A stretch of 64,000 bases of DNA from Cocos nucifera (Eukaryota > Streptophyta > Magnoliopsida > Arecales > Arecaceae), in the NCBI GenBank assembly GCA_006176705.1, contig QRFJ01004853.1, positions 1 to 64,000 on the forward strand. Reading direction: 5' to 3'. The position numbers were made by a program, and so were the translations under genes. Positions 12,112-24,418 of this stretch are shown here, in pieces; within the stretch, counting starts at the first letter, position 1; each line of letters starts with the position of its first letter. The notes under the pieces are model-generated. The model did no database searches and was not told the origin of the DNA. It was given only the letters and a program-made list of their open reading frames with translations.

Positions 12112-12996
12112 GTGACACCTAGCAATATATGGTGGCAATCTATCAGAATTAAAAATGAACCTCTTGGTGTAGTTACCTATGTGATTAAGTTCCTCTATCT
12201 TAAGCCCTGATCGGATTAGGGTTAAGGTGATCTCGTCAAACCCTAATATCCATCATATGAATTAATCATTCGATTCAAGTCCAATGTGAAAATCCTAATA
12301 GAAACTCTTTCTATTATTTCACTCTGCCATGGTCATGAACTTATGGACTTGATTATCATGATCATCATAGGGCTGCTCCTCATCTACCGAGGTAGATAGA
12401 TCTCCTATTAGTGCAATCTAATTCCTATAATGAACATGCTATAGCCAACATACACCTCAGGATTTCGAATGGCTAGGAGACCGAGTTATGGTGTAGTCAA
12501 ACTATAATACCCTCAAGGTGAAATGTTGATGCACCTCACATCAAAGAATCAGACACACCACTGCAGCTTTGAGCCAGTCATCGATGAGAAGGAAGACTTT
12601 CTCATGATTGCTCGAGATGGTCACACTCAGTGCTCTCATTCTCTAACAAGTACCTGTACTCTCGCTCTGGTGTCTTTGCACCATAGACTTAAGACTCATC
12701 TATCCTAAAGAAGCAATCATACAGCAACCTTTCGGATCAATCACCATCCTCATGATGATTCTATGGTCGGAAGCATTTTATGAGTTAATAATAAAAATTT
12801 ATGTCTTAATTTTAACTCTTGAAAATATGAACTATCATTTTCATTAACTCAAGAGATGTATCACAGACACTTTCAAATACACATTATAATAGAAAATAAT
12901 ATATTTTATTATTTATAATCAAAATTATAATTTTGCCCTTAGATGTGTATTACAAGTGTCAACCAATTTTGGCTTCTAGGGTATACATATCTAACA
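12112..12996 (-). repeat. Element Z 5' LTR, part 2
   Basis: Continues the reverse-strand LTR interrupted at 1631. The first five bases are A's TSD. It ends ATATCTAACA at 12996, the reverse complement of the TGTTAGATAT LTR start. Beyond it the sequence is gag of element C, so Z inserted there; its TSD would be GTTTA (12997-13001), with the partner copy outside the window. The 61 codon ORF at 12523-12708 is LTR sequence, not a gene. Confidence 0.88.
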
Positions 12997-13259
12997 GTTT
13001 ATTATAAACTTTCATATGAATAAGATCTAGTGGACCTTGGCCAAGCTTATGAACATGCTGGTGACTACTGAGGAAACCTTGAAGATTTTAAAGGGCTCAG
13101 TACTTATTATGGAGCAGACTTCTTTTAAGAGAAAATCCTTTGAAAAGAAGAAGAAGTTCGTGAAAAAGCAGAAGGTTGAGGGAAAGAAGAAGGAGAAGAA
13201 GAAAAAATCAAAGAAGAAGGCTGTGGAGAAGAGAAAGTATTTCCACTACAACTCCAACG
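12997..13259 (+). pseudogene. gag: Element C gag fragment, central part and first half of zinc knuckle
   Basis: Matches A's gag from about 6340 onward. It has the helix before LAKLMNMLVTTEETLK, then a Lys-rich tract (about 13130-13230), then the start of the zinc knuckle. Both first cysteines are lost: the motif reads YFHYNS in place of CFHCNS, through TGT to TAT and TGC to TAC changes. The 5' part of C's gag lies left of inserted element Z, outside the window. The fragment ends at the TSD of solo LTR G, and the rest of the knuckle resumes at 14955. Confidence 0.82.
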
Positions 13260-14949
13260 TGAAGGAAAAATCTAGGGTTTCATGTAGGTATTTTGAAATT
13301 TTTTCAAAATAGATCAGCAGAACTAATAAATTAATTATATTAATTTATTAAAATACATAATTAAATCCTAGATCTAGGATCTAATAACATGATCTATGCA
13401 TACAAATAAATTTAAAATTAAATATTAAGTAAAGATAATGATGTTGATCATATCAATATCAAACTAAGACTAGATCTGATCTAGTGGAAGAAAGAGATCA
13501 AATCCATTTTATCATTTGCAAGTCAAGATCTTCAACTTACTGATCCAAGGCTGAGGTTATCACTTTGAGCCATACTTGCATCTGACCACTATGGAAAGTC
13601 CACACAAAGTCTTGATCATTGATCTAAAGTCCAACTACTGAAAATTAGTACAGTATGCTAGTACTATACTGATCCTCCTTTGATAGCTAATCACAGGTCT
13701 CCTTCTTTAAAACTTGGACCTTCCAAAAATTAGAGGAGATGTGGAGGATTTAAGAGACAAAATACTCTTCTAAAATCTCATAAAAATAGAGGAAGAAGAG
13801 AACAAAAAAACCTTAGAGAAGAACCCTTTCTTCTCCTTTTTTTCTCTCTCACCAGGACATAACAGCTTGTGTCTTAACAAAGCATCATGCCGAAACCCTT
13901 TTTGTGCCCAAGCTTTCCACACTCCAAAATCTCTATCTTAAGTCTAAAATCTATAGAAATCTCATGCCCTAACTCTTTAAATAGAGAGTTATGATAGAGT
14001 CCTTGTCTAGGTCAAATACCTAGAAAGGCATGTCTAAAATCTATAGAAATCTCATGCCCTAACTCTTGGATGCCCCTCCTTATTCTTTGGCATGAAAACC
14101 TAGGAAGTAGTGCATAAATATTCCTATAAATCTCATGAAAATATTAGAGAAAAATAAAAAAGTTTGGCACCATACATGGGAAGAGGTTTGGGTTGCAACA
14201 AACTCTATATAATTCATCCCCTTGACCTTAATGCTCATAAGACAACTTAAAGTTTAACTATCAATCCTGTTAGGTCATCCATATTGTATTTCAAAATACC
14301 AAATCCACCTTATGGATTATCTTGGCCAAGATTTTGCTAAATTAAAATATAGTGATGCATTTTCTCTAAATTCTTGGAGTGGTCAATTCCATCTTGATCA
14401 CTCACCAATTTTATAAGTACTTGACTGTGTTTAAAAATCTTTCATCATTAAATTAAAATTCAGATAGTCTGGCACTAAAGTACAGTGAGTTACTTGTAAG
14501 CCACCATGGTGATCTCTTATCTAAGAAAGACTTATACCATATCCCATTAGAGCAATTCTTGATAGTAGAATACTCTGGAGTTGGTCACATTTAGTAACAA
14601 AGTACCCTTATATTTCACCTATATGCCATACCAATGTCTCCATACTCCTTGGTTAAGAGGACAATCAACCTATATGACATATAATGATCTATATTTGATA
14701 AACGTTGTCATTTTAATTAATAACATATCATTTGATCATGAATAGTTTAAGGACTAATTGATAAATGCTCTCTTTATTGAAAGTAAATAGTCCTAAGAAC
14801 TTCATCACAACATGGAGTTCATTAGAAGATGTAGACTTTATGATAAAAATATCAAAATATTATTTTTTTTAATAATAAATTATTTATGATTATAAAATAG
14901 CACAACCATCAATAGGTTCATGATTGATTTTGGGACATATTTTCCAATA
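13260..14949 (-). repeat. Solo LTR G in C's gag
   Basis: A 1.69 kb LTR in reverse orientation, reading TATTGGAAAATATG to CCTTCA on the minus strand (the first TG decayed to TA). Its first part is related to D's LTR at 29062-29700, sharing phrases such as CTCTTAACCAA and CACCATGGTG. There is no internal region on either side, so it is a recombination product. The flanks are CAACG (13255-13259) and TGATG (14950-14954), both derivable from CGACG by C-to-T or G-to-A change. It splits the zinc knuckle of C. Confidence 0.82.
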
Positions 14950-14954
14950 TGATG

Positions 14955-17900
14955 GTCATTAGAAGCAGAACTATCCTGCTTACCTGGCAACTCTAAAGAA
15001 CAAAAGGAAAGGAGGACCTTCTGAAGGTATGCCCATCATTGAAATAAATCTAATGATGTCTTCAACATCCAGTTGGGTGCTTGACTCAGGATCTAGTGCT
15101 CATTTATGTACTTTTTCACAAGATCTTGAGGATAGCAGGAGGTTGAGGGATGGCGAGATGATCCTATGTGTCGAAAATAGAGTAAAGTTTGCTATTATGG
15201 CTGTGGGAACATACCCTTTGTGACTACCATCTGGGAGTATTTTAGTACTTAAGGACTATTATTTTGTACCTACTATGAGTAGGAATCTAAATTCTATCTC
15301 CTATTTGATGTAGGAAGATTATGTAATTAGCTTTTATAAGGACCACTATAACATTTATTTTGAAAATAATAAAATTGGTAGTAGTTTTCTTATTAATGGT
15401 CTTTTTTCGTTACATGTTGATGTTTTTGTGAATTATGTCAAGTAAAGTATGAATGCCATAGGATCTAAAAGACTTTGAGATTATATAAACAAAAAGTACA
15501 TATATCACCTAAGGCTAGGTCATATTGGAGAAGATAAGATTAATAGATTGGAGAAAATTAGACTATTAAGTTCATTGATTTTTGAGTCATATCTAGTTTG
15601 TGAATCATACCTTCATAAAAAATGATCAAGCTATCGTTTATGGGACATGAGGAAAGGACCATAGAGTTACTTGTTCTAGTGCATTTAGAAGTTTGTGGCC
15701 CATTTGATTTATCGACCAAATAAGATTTTATCTACTTTATTAGCTTTATTAATGATATTTCTTGGTATGGATATGTGTACCATATGCATCACAGGTCTGA
15801 GGCCTTTGAAAAGTTCAAAGAATTCAGACACGAAGTGAAAAAATAGATCAAAAAATTTCTTAAGATTTTTTGATTAGATCGAGGAGATGAATACCTTAGT
15901 TGAGAATTTCTAAACTATCTCAAAAAATATGACATAGTCTCATAATGGACTCTATTTGGAATTTCTCAACTCAACGGGATTTCAAAATGGAGAAATTGGA
16001 TTCTATTAGATATGGTCCATTTCATGATGAGCTTCATAGATTTTTTTCTTTTTTTGGGGGGATATAGTTTTTTAATAGCTATTTATTTACTAAATAGGAT
16101 TTCTTCTAAAATTGTTCCTACCATACCATATCAAATATGACATGATAAAAAATTGAGTCTAAGTCATCTCAAGATTTGCGGTTGTCTGGCCCATGTCAAA
16201 AGACAGTAGCCAGACAAGTTAGAATCTAGGTCTCTTAGAGCTCATTTTATTGGATATCCGAAAGAGTTATTAGGATATTACTTCTATCTTCCAGAAGGCC
16301 ATGATATGATTGTGAGTCAACATGCTATCTTTCTTGAAAAATAATTTATTCAAGATGGAGGCATAGAAAGATAAATTAGGCTCGAGGAAAAAGTCTTTGA
16401 AGAGCAACGAGCTAAGGAACCTAAGGAACCAATTTTGTCTAAGCCGATCCACACACTTTCTCCTCCATCTCGTAAATCAAGTAGGGTTTTTCATCCTCCT
16501 GAGAGATACTTAGGTATTGTTTCAAAGAATATAGAGAAAATATTTCTTATAGAAAATGGGGTACATGAAGATGATCCCAAAATCTATGATGAGGCAATAT
16601 CAGATATCAACTCTAAAAAATGGCTAGAGACAATGAAGTTAGAAATTGACTCAATGCACTTGAATCAAGTTTGGACCTTGGTAGATCCACTTAAAAGTAT
16701 TGTATCTATTGGGTGTAAATGGATCTTTAAAAGATTCAAAGCTAGGCTAATGGCAAAAGGATATAGTCAAAGCAAAGGCATTGACTATCATGATACTTTC
16801 TCACCAATAACCATGCTTAAATCCATCCTTACACTATTTACCGTTGTAACATATTTTGATTACTAAATATGGCAAATAGATGTGAAAATGATGTTCCTAA
16901 ATGGATATCTTGAAGAAGATATCTATATGGAACAATTGCTTGGTTTCATCTCCAGTGATAACGATCATAAAGTTTGCAAGCTGCAAAGGTCCATTTATAG
17001 ACTTAAGTATCTCAGAGCTGGAATGCTCATTTCAATGATATGATCAAATCGTTTGGTTTTATCAAGAATAAGAGGCCATGTATTTTTAAAAAGGTTAGTG
17101 GGAGCATTGTTGTCTTCCTCATATTATACGTGGATGACATTCTCCTAATTGGAAATGATATTTTCATGTTGACCTTAGTCAAGGTTTGGTTGCCTAAGAA
17201 GTTTTCTATGAAAAACCTAAGTGAAGCATTCTTTATATTGTGGATCAAGATCTATAAAGATAGATCAAGGAGGATGCTAGGTTTATCACAAAAGATGTAC
17301 ATTGAGGAGGTGCTGAAGAGGTTCAACATTAAGAACTCTAAAAGGGGTCTTGCACCCTTTAGGCATAATATTCATCTCTTTAAGAAGATGTGCCTCAATA
17401 CACCAGAGAAGATTGAACACATGAGCAAGATCCCTTATACATCAGCAATAGAAAGTCTTATATATGCCATGCTTTATGCATGACCTAATATTACCCATGC
17501 TGTGAGTGTCATAAGTAGATATCAGTTGAATCCAGGCGAAGAGCACTAAACTTCTATGAAATATATCTTTAACTATTTGAGAAGGTCTAAGAATATGCTT
17601 TTGATCTTTGGTAATGGAGAACTCCAAGTGCAGAGGTATACCGATTCAGACTTTATGTCTAACATTGATGATCAAAAGTTGATGTTAGGAAGCCTACTTT
17701 TGTGCAATGGTGGCACTATGAGCTGAAAGAGACGGTGATTGCAGACTCCACAATGGAAGTAGAGTACATCACTGCCTTAGAAGCTATGAAGGAGGCATTT
17801 TGGTTCAAGAAGTTTGTTGTAGAGCTATGAGTGATGCTATCTAATGCCATCTCTCTACTATAACAACAACAGTGCCATAGCCCTAGCTAAGGAGCCAAGG

Positions 17901-18100
17901 TCTTACTAGAAATTCAAGCATATCGAGCGATGGTTTCACCTCATCCGTGATTACCTTAAGAAGAGATATGTCAAGATAAAGAGAGTCGACACCATGGACA
18001 ATACAGCTAACACACTGATGAAGCCTTTGAGCAAACAAAAGACTAAAGCCCACCTTGAAAAGATGGGACTTAGATTTGTAGACAATTGGCTTTAGGTCAA
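14955..18100 (+). pseudogene. pol: Element C gag end and pol remnant
   Basis: Starts with the rest of the zinc knuckle and the Gag-protease linker. Protease is at about 15065-15220 with an intact DSG (15083-15091). The integrase region, about 15500-16060, is riddled with stops, and the zinc-region wording (HLRLGHIGEDKIN) is only just readable. RT is better kept: open at 16435-16866 and 17040-17483, with YVDD at 17127-17138 but some 30 bases missing around KWIFKRFKARL. RNase H (about 17630-17960) is broken. Its decay is the heaviest of the pol genes here, consistent with C being the oldest layer. Confidence 0.85.
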
Positions 18101-18109
18101 GTGAGAGTT

Positions 18110-19368
18110 TATTAGATATATGCCTTACAAGTCAAATTGGTCGACACATGTAATACTTTTTATAGGCATAGTTTATAAATTTTGATTTATAAATAAAATC
18201 TAGATTATTTTCTCAATCACATTTATATTTATTGTGTCTATGATTCATTCATTGGATTAATAGATATGATAACATGTATTCTCAAGAGTTAAGAATTTTG
18301 AATATGTGTTATCATAATTAATTCATAAACTGCTCAGGATCGTAGGATTATCATAAGGATGGTGATTGTCTAGAAGATTGGTGTACGATCACTTTCTTAG
18401 GATAGATGAGTCTTGAACCTATGGTATAGAGACATCGGAGCGAAAGTACAGGTGCATGTTAAGAATAAGGGTACTGAGCATAACTAACTTCGAACAGTCA
18501 TAAGGAAGTCTACCTTCTCATCAATGGCTCACTCTTTGCTGCAGTAGTGTATTTGATTCTCTAACCTAAGGTGCATCAGCAATTTACCTTAAGGGTGTTA
18601 TGATTTGACTACACCATAACTTGGTCTCCTGGTAATATAAAACCCTAAGGTGTATGTTGGCTATAGCATGTTTATTGTAGAAATTAGATTGCACCAAGAT
18701 GGAATCTATCAACCTCGATAGAGGAGTAGTCTTATGGTGATCATGAGATTGAGTCCTTAAGTCCATGGCTGTGGTAGTGTAAAATAATAGAAATAAATTT
18801 CTATTAGTGTTTCATATCGAACTCGAATCGATTGATTCTATCATATGACAAGTATGAGGTTTGATAAGTTAACCTTAACCTTGGTCCTATTAGGATTCAT
18901 GATAGAAGAACTAAATCATAGAATAACTGTATTAAGAGGTTCTTATTCAGTTCTTGATATGTTGCCACCATATACCATTAGGTGTCACTAGGGGATTGTG
19001 GGACTGATTATAATTATCTTGATGATTGATAATTCAAATTAGATGAATTGGATGGAGTTTTGATCCTTCAAAAGGGGTTTCAATGCTATTGATTATGGAG
19101 ATCATGATATATCTCATTATCACATAGAATTGAACCTATGGGGTCACATAAACATGAGTTTGAATCTGGACATTTTCAATTGGAGTCATATGGTTCGATT
19201 GATTTGAATTTGATCCAATTAGGTTTAAGAAAATCATGCTAGCACACGATAGAACCTAATTTCTCCTACATTAAATTTTCTATTGGTTTAGATTGAGTCA
19301 AATTAGATTTGACTTGTCTAGACACCCTGAATTAGTCTTGTCCTAATTAGATTAGGATCTTATCCTAA
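18110..19368 (+). repeat. Element C 3' LTR, part 1
   Basis: Begins TATTAGATATATGCC (TG decayed to TA) right after a purine-rich tract, and follows A's LTR but more diverged. It stops at the CACTA transposon end (19369) and resumes at 62881. The three bases before the transposon (TAA) and after it (TGA) are the likely 3 bp CACTA target duplication with one transition. The minus-strand ORF at 18584-18766 is chance. Confidence 0.85.
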
Positions 19369-19845
19369 TACTACAAGAAAATTAGATTTTAGTGACAGTA
19401 TTAGCAATGACAACAAACCCCATTGCTAATAAAGCTTTTTGCCATCGCAACACCAATAAAAAAAAAGTCATTACTAATAATATTAATGATGACAAAAGCG
19501 ATCTCTAAAAATATAAAAAAATATTCTAAAATATTTAAACAAAAAAATTATTAGCAATGATAAATTTGGTTTATTCATGATAAAAATATTGCCATCACTA
19601 ATAACAAACTGTTAGCGACAACATTATTATTATTAGTGACGACACGTGCCATCACTAAAATTATTTAAAATATTTTAAATTTTTTTTTAATATTTAAACA
19701 AAAATTAAAAATTAATGATGGCATTTTTGAATATTAGTGATGAAAATCTATCATTGCTAATATTTTTTTAAAAAAATATTTAAAATATTATTGATGATAG
19801 AATTAGAGATGGCATATTTGTTATTGCTAATAATCCATAACTGGT
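19369..19845 (+). repeat. CACTA left terminal and subterminal repeats
   Basis: A degenerate CACTACAAGAAAA terminus, then many short copies in both orientations of ATTAGCAATGACA and ATTAGTGATGGCA motifs. In En/Spm the subterminal repeats bind the TNPA protein. The mirror-image set is at 62460-62877. Confidence 0.8.
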
Positions 19846-19849
19846 CCAA

Positions 19850-20930
19850 CCTCAATTCAAACCCAATTCAAATCTAATTTAAAATTCTGCCAAGCCAAAT
19901 TTAATTAAGCTTTGAATCTAAGTCCTACTTAGATTATAAAATTTAATTAACTTCAAATTAAATAAAAATTTATTAAATTAAATATGATTTAAATCAATTA
20001 GTAGAAATTGATATTTAATTTGGGTTTAATTCAAATATAAATCAAAATCTTATCAATTCTAAATTAATTAGACTTTTAATTTAAGTCCTACTTAAGCAGT
20101 AAAATCCAATTACTTTAAATTTAAGTCAACCCTAACTAAATTTAAGCTTATTAAATAATTAAAAAATAATAATTTTTAATTTAGATTTGATTTGAATTCA
20201 ATCAAACTCGATTTGAATACAATTCAAAATTCTATCAAATATAATTCAATTAGGCTTCAAATCCAAATTCTATATGGATTATAAAATATAATTGATCTCA
20301 AATTAAGTTAAAATTAATCAAATTAAAGTTGATTTAAATTAATTAGGAGAAAATAATTTTTAAATTAGATTCAATTCGAATTTAATTCGAATCCATTTAG
20401 ATTACCTATCAATCCTAATTTAATTAGACTTTAAAATCCAAATCCTATATGGATAATAAAATCTAATTACTTTGATATTAAGTTAAGCCTAGTTAAATTG
20501 AATCTGATTATAATCAATTAGAAGAAAAAGATTTTTAATTTAGGTTCAATGCAAATGCAATTGGAACTCTATTTGAATCCAATTCGAAATCCTATCTAAC
20601 ATAATTCAATTGGACTTTGAATCCAAGTCCTAATTAAATTATAAAATCTAATTACATTCAAATTAAGTCAAGTATAATTAAATTTAATATGATTTAAATT
20701 AACTATACAAAAATGGATTTTAATTTGGGTTTGATTCGAATCTAATTCAAAATCATGTCAAACCTAATTCAATTAGACTTTGAATCTAAGTTTTACTTAG
20801 AATATTAAAATTGAATTAGCCTCAAATTAAGTTAAGTCTAATTAGATTAAATCTAATTTAAATTAATTAGAACTTAATTTATAAATAACTAATTTTAAAA
20901 ATTTAATAAAATTAAATATTAATTTTTAAC
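19850..20930 (+). repeat. AT-rich tandem array, about 6 units of about 175 bp
   Basis: The phrase AATTAGACTTTGAATC or close variants recurs near 19908, 20067, 20250, 20423, 20607 and 20781, a spacing of 159-184 bases. The surrounding text repeats as well (AGTCCTACTTAGATTATAAAAT, then ATTTTTAATTTGGGTTTGATT). Coding is absent. It lies between two blocks of CACTA subterminal motif. Confidence 0.75.
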
Positions 20931-20984
20931 CATGTAAAAATTGACTTAGAAGGATAAAAAAATTAATGTAAAAAAATTTATAAT

Positions 20985-21145
20985 AGCGACAGCTTTAGCC
21001 ATGGCAAGAATACATTGCTAATAATTTAAAAATATTATTTTAAATATATAGTTATTAGCGATGAAAATAATGTTTCCAACGGCCACTTTCATCGCAAATA
21101 TTTTTTTGCATATTAGTGATGGAATATGCCATCACTAATAATCTT
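20985..21145 (+). repeat. Internal block of CACTA subterminal motifs
   Basis: Contains AATAGCGACAG, ATTAGCGATGA and TATTAGTGATGGAATATGCCATCACTAATA, the last an inverted pair. It forms the left border of the C-rich block, with a second small block on the far side at 22540-22590. Confidence 0.65.
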
Positions 21146-21149
21146 TCCA

Positions 21150-22525
21150 CCTTGTTTTCTCCCTTCACGCCGTGTGTTCTCATTTTCTCCCATGCCACCA
21201 TCCATTGCCCCCTCATTTTCTCCCACCCCACCGCCCACCGGGTCATTTTTCTACCAACCCCTTCCCTGCCCTCCAACATTTTTATCCCCCGCCACCACCA
21301 TCCTCTCCCCCCACCCTTCGGTCCCCCTCCACCCCATCTCTCCCCCGACTGGTGGCCTCCCCCCAGCTACACTCGGCCTACCTTCCCAAGCTCTTGACCG
21401 CCTCCCATCTTCCTGAGCCTCCAGCCACCTCTTGCCTTCCCGAGCCCTTGGCCCTTTAGTTCTCCTGCCACCCCCTCTCTCTCTCGACTGGCAGCCTCAC
21501 CCTAGCTACACGCAACCCGCCTTCCTAAGCTCTCGACTGCCTCCCGCCTCCTCGAGTCTCCGACCATCTCGATCCCCATTGCTACATCCACCTGCATCCC
21601 CAAGCCCTTAGGTACCTCCTGCCTCCCCAAACCTCTAGCCCTTCGATTCTCTCACCACCCTCTCTCTCTCCTGGCTGGTGGCTTCCTCCTAGCCATCTAC
21701 CCTTGGATACACCCAGCCCGCCTCTCTGAAATCCCTATCGCCTCCAGCCTTTCGGAGCTCCTAGGTGCAAGCTCCCAGCCTCCTGCCTCCCTAAAATCCC
21801 TGCTTGCCACCCTCCTCTCCCCCATCGTTCGATTCCCCAGCCACCATCTCTCTCCCCCTGGCCGCCTCCCCTAGGTCGCCTCCTCCCTCTCCCGAATCCC
21901 TAGCCACCTCCTACCTTTCCAAACCCTCGACCCTTTGGTTCACCCGCCACCCCCTCTCTCCTCTGGTCGATGGCTTCCCCCCAGCCATCTCTCCCTGGCT
22001 GCACCCGACCCACCACCCTGAACCTTCGACCACCTCCCCCCTCTTCGAGCCCCTGGGTGCAAGCTCCAGACCTCTTATCTCCCCGAAACCTCAACCCACC
22101 ACCCTCTTCTCCCCTGCCATTCAATTCCCCCACCACCCTCTCTCTCCCCTTAGCTGCCTTGCCCTGACCGCCTCCTACCTCCTTCCTCAAACCCCTAGTA
22201 ACCTCCTTCCTCCCTGAACCCCCGACCCTTTGGTTTGCCCACCACCTCCTCTCTCACCCGACCACCTCCTGCCTCCTTTTTCGAACTTCTGATCCTTCGG
22301 TTCATCCGCCACCCCCACTCTCCCCCGACCGTCTTCCCTAGCTGCACCTGGCCCACCTCCTTGAACCCCCAACCGCTTTTCGCCTCCTCGAGCCTCCAAG
22401 TGCAAGCTCCCGGCCTGCCTAAGCTCTCGTTCATGGCCGCATCCTCGAGCCTTAGTTCCTGCTCGCCTATATCTCCTCATACCCAATTCTTGCATACTAG
22501 CCCGTGTCTCAGTCCTGTACGGTAG
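21150..22525 (+). repeat. C-rich, G-poor degenerate tandem repeat block
   Basis: About 1.4 kb made mostly of C and T on the plus strand, unlike the AT-rich surroundings. Phrases like CGCCACCCCCTCTCTC recur at about 21321, 21459, 21648, 21830, 21939, 22125, 22233 and 22300, in a loose period of roughly 185 with half-steps. Several overlapping ORFs (for example 21804-22217 plus strand, Pro/Ser-rich; 22187-22579 minus strand, Gly/Arg-rich) are open in competing frames simply because stop codons need A and T, so I do not call a gene. It may be a GC-rich first exon or promoter-proximal region of the CACTA gene, or captured DNA. Confidence 0.6.
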
Positions 22526-22645
22526 CCTTCTTCTATTATGAGTATTAGTATTGATATTAGCAATAGCTAATACCATCACTAAAAATTATTTTTTTATTTA
22601 AATTATATTAATTAAGCATAATTAGATATTAAAAATTAAACACGA
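22526..22645 (+). repeat. Second internal subterminal-motif block
   Basis: Holds ATATTAGCAATAGCTAATACCATCACTAA, an inverted motif pair like that at 21110-21140, followed by AT-rich sequence up to the minisatellite. With 20985-21145 it brackets the C-rich block. Confidence 0.55.
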
Positions 22646-23161
22646 GGTTGAGAAATGCCTTGCATGCTTCAGTCTCAGCATGTAGCACGCTCGAACAGAG
22701 GGAAGGTTTGAACAGCATTGTAAACACCGGCTCAAGACATGTCCTACATGCTCTAGTCTTGACATGCAGAGCGCTCAAACTGAGGAATGGTTTGGGCTAC
22801 ATTGTAAACATCGACTCGAGATGTGCCCTACATGCTCTGATCTCGGCATACAAAGTGCTTGAACTAAGGGATGTTGGAGCTGCAAACACGAGGTTGAGAT
22901 GTGCCCTATGCACTTCGATCTTGAAATGCAGCGCACTCGAATTGAGGGAAGGTTCGACTAGCATTACAAACATCAACCCAAGACGTGCCCTGCATGCTTC
23001 GATCTTGGCATGTAGAGCACTCAAATCAAGAAAAGGTTCGGACTATATTGCCAATAATAGCCTGAGACGTGCCCTACATGATCTGATCTCGATATGTAAA
23101 GCACTCGAATTGAGGGAGGTTTGAGCTGCAAACACAAGGCTGAGGTGTGTCCTGTGCACTT
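22646..23161 (+). repeat. 84/78 bp minisatellite, open in one frame, part 1
   Basis: Six repeats of about 84 bp; one is 78 bp. Read from 22648 they give a 158 codon open frame of 28 (or 26) residue units with the pattern ALHALISACRALELREG followed by about 11 variable residues ending in Arg. Unit lengths are multiples of three, so the frame is kept. Leu, Ala and Cys positions recur. I recognise no protein family. The array is cut by solo LTR H at 23162 and resumes at 27200. It could be a captured coding repeat or a non-coding minisatellite whose stops are missing by chance. Confidence 0.65.
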
Positions 23162-23373
23162 TGTCTTAGGATTTGATGCCTCAAATTTGATCCACAATAA
23201 AGAAGAATCAGCATCAATGCAACAGTCAGACCAACTCAGATATGGGTTGAGATCGAGCTAGCTCGAACTACAGTCAAGCTAGCCCTCTTAGGTAGATAGA
23301 AAATAGGTGTTCGGATAAGACATAGTCAAACTAGCTCGACCTCTAATAGAGCTAGCTCAATAGAGGCAAATAG

Positions 23374-24224
23374 TGTAGGATTTGATGTGGTACTCCCAAG
23401 CCTTGGGAGGCCATAGGAGGAGCCAAGGTGTTGACTCCAAGAGACTAGGATGGGTGTGAGTCATAGGACTAGGATAGAAGTTAACCTAGGTAAAAGGGGC
23501 GTGTGGCCTTACATGGACTCGAGGTTTAGGTGTGAGGACCTTGAGAGACTTGGTAGGTACTCTGGAGACCTGAGATACAAAGTAAAGCAAAGGATCAAAG
23601 CCAAGAAGAAGAATAAGCTAAGACAAGGGATTGACACATAAGCGAGTTGGCCTGGATACATAGTTGAGTCGGCTTGGACTGAGATCCAGCTAGCTAAGGA
23701 TGCAATCGAGCTGGCTATCTTAGACAGATAGAAGATAGGGTTTGGATGAGATGTAGCTGAGCTGGCTCAACTCCTGACAGAGCTGGCTCAATGATGGTGA
23801 ATAGAACTGATGGGGTTTTCTATTCGGATCTTGGATAGGCTTTTATCTTAGGGTCTTAAAGCCTGGACCAATAAGATCTTAAGTAGACTAACTCATGTAT
23901 GGGTCAGGTTTAGATCTAGGGGATGAGAGCATATGAGACATATGTACATGGGCTCGGTGAGTGCTTTCATGTATTGGGTTAGCCTAGAAGAGTTTTTCAG
24001 CTGGGGTTTGGATTTATTAGGATTCATGTGGTATAGCAGAAATTCTAGGATATATAAACTCAGATATTGTATCTTTGTAATAGAGTGGAATATAATTGAG
24101 CTTTTCTTCCTAAAACTCTCTACTCTTCTCTCTTTGGTTTCAACTTTAAGCCTTAAGTGCCGACCATCTACTTTGTTCTTCTTCTCTCCAACAATTGGTA
24201 TCAAAGAGGTACCAGGATCCAACA
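23374..24224 (+). repeat. 5' LTR of the gag-only element
   Basis: From TGTAGGATTTG to GGATCCAACA. Near its end it contains AATTGGTATCAAAGAGG, a PBS look-alike, about 16 bases before the true PBS. The ORFs at 23450-23641 and 23893-24289 are LTR sequence without conservation as protein. Confidence 0.82.
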
Positions 24225-24239
24225 AATGGTATCAAAGCC
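24225..24239 (+). other. Primer-binding site of the gag-only element
   Basis: AATGGTATCAAAGCC follows the LTR end and matches the initiator-Met tRNA type with one G-to-A change. Confidence 0.78.
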
Positions 24240-24418
24240 TTGTTGAGCATGGAGGAGGAAGAAGATTAGACTTCAGTAGAAATCAGTAGTGGATTCAGAT
24301 CTAAAGGCTTTCTCTAGGCTTCGTGAGGAAGAAAGAGATCACAGAACTGCTATCCACCATCGCTAGTCAAAGTATTTTTTTTAGATCTACTTGTTTGCTA
24401 TTTTTGATTCATACGATC

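Noticed and set aside
12112..12996. A 3' LTR of element A followed by its own inverted copy, suggesting a hairpin rearrangement
   Set aside because: The GTGAC duplications and collinearity with 224-1631 show it is the second half of element Z's LTR, split by the insertion of A.
21804..22579. Overlapping Pro/Ser-rich (plus strand) and Gly/Arg-rich (minus strand) ORFs of 79-137 codons in the C-rich block
   Set aside because: Open frames appear in several frames on both strands because the block lacks A and T. There is no start context, domain or codon signature.
22646..23161. CRISPR-like regular repeats
   Set aside because: The units are contiguous with no unique spacers, and this is a plant genome; it is a minisatellite.
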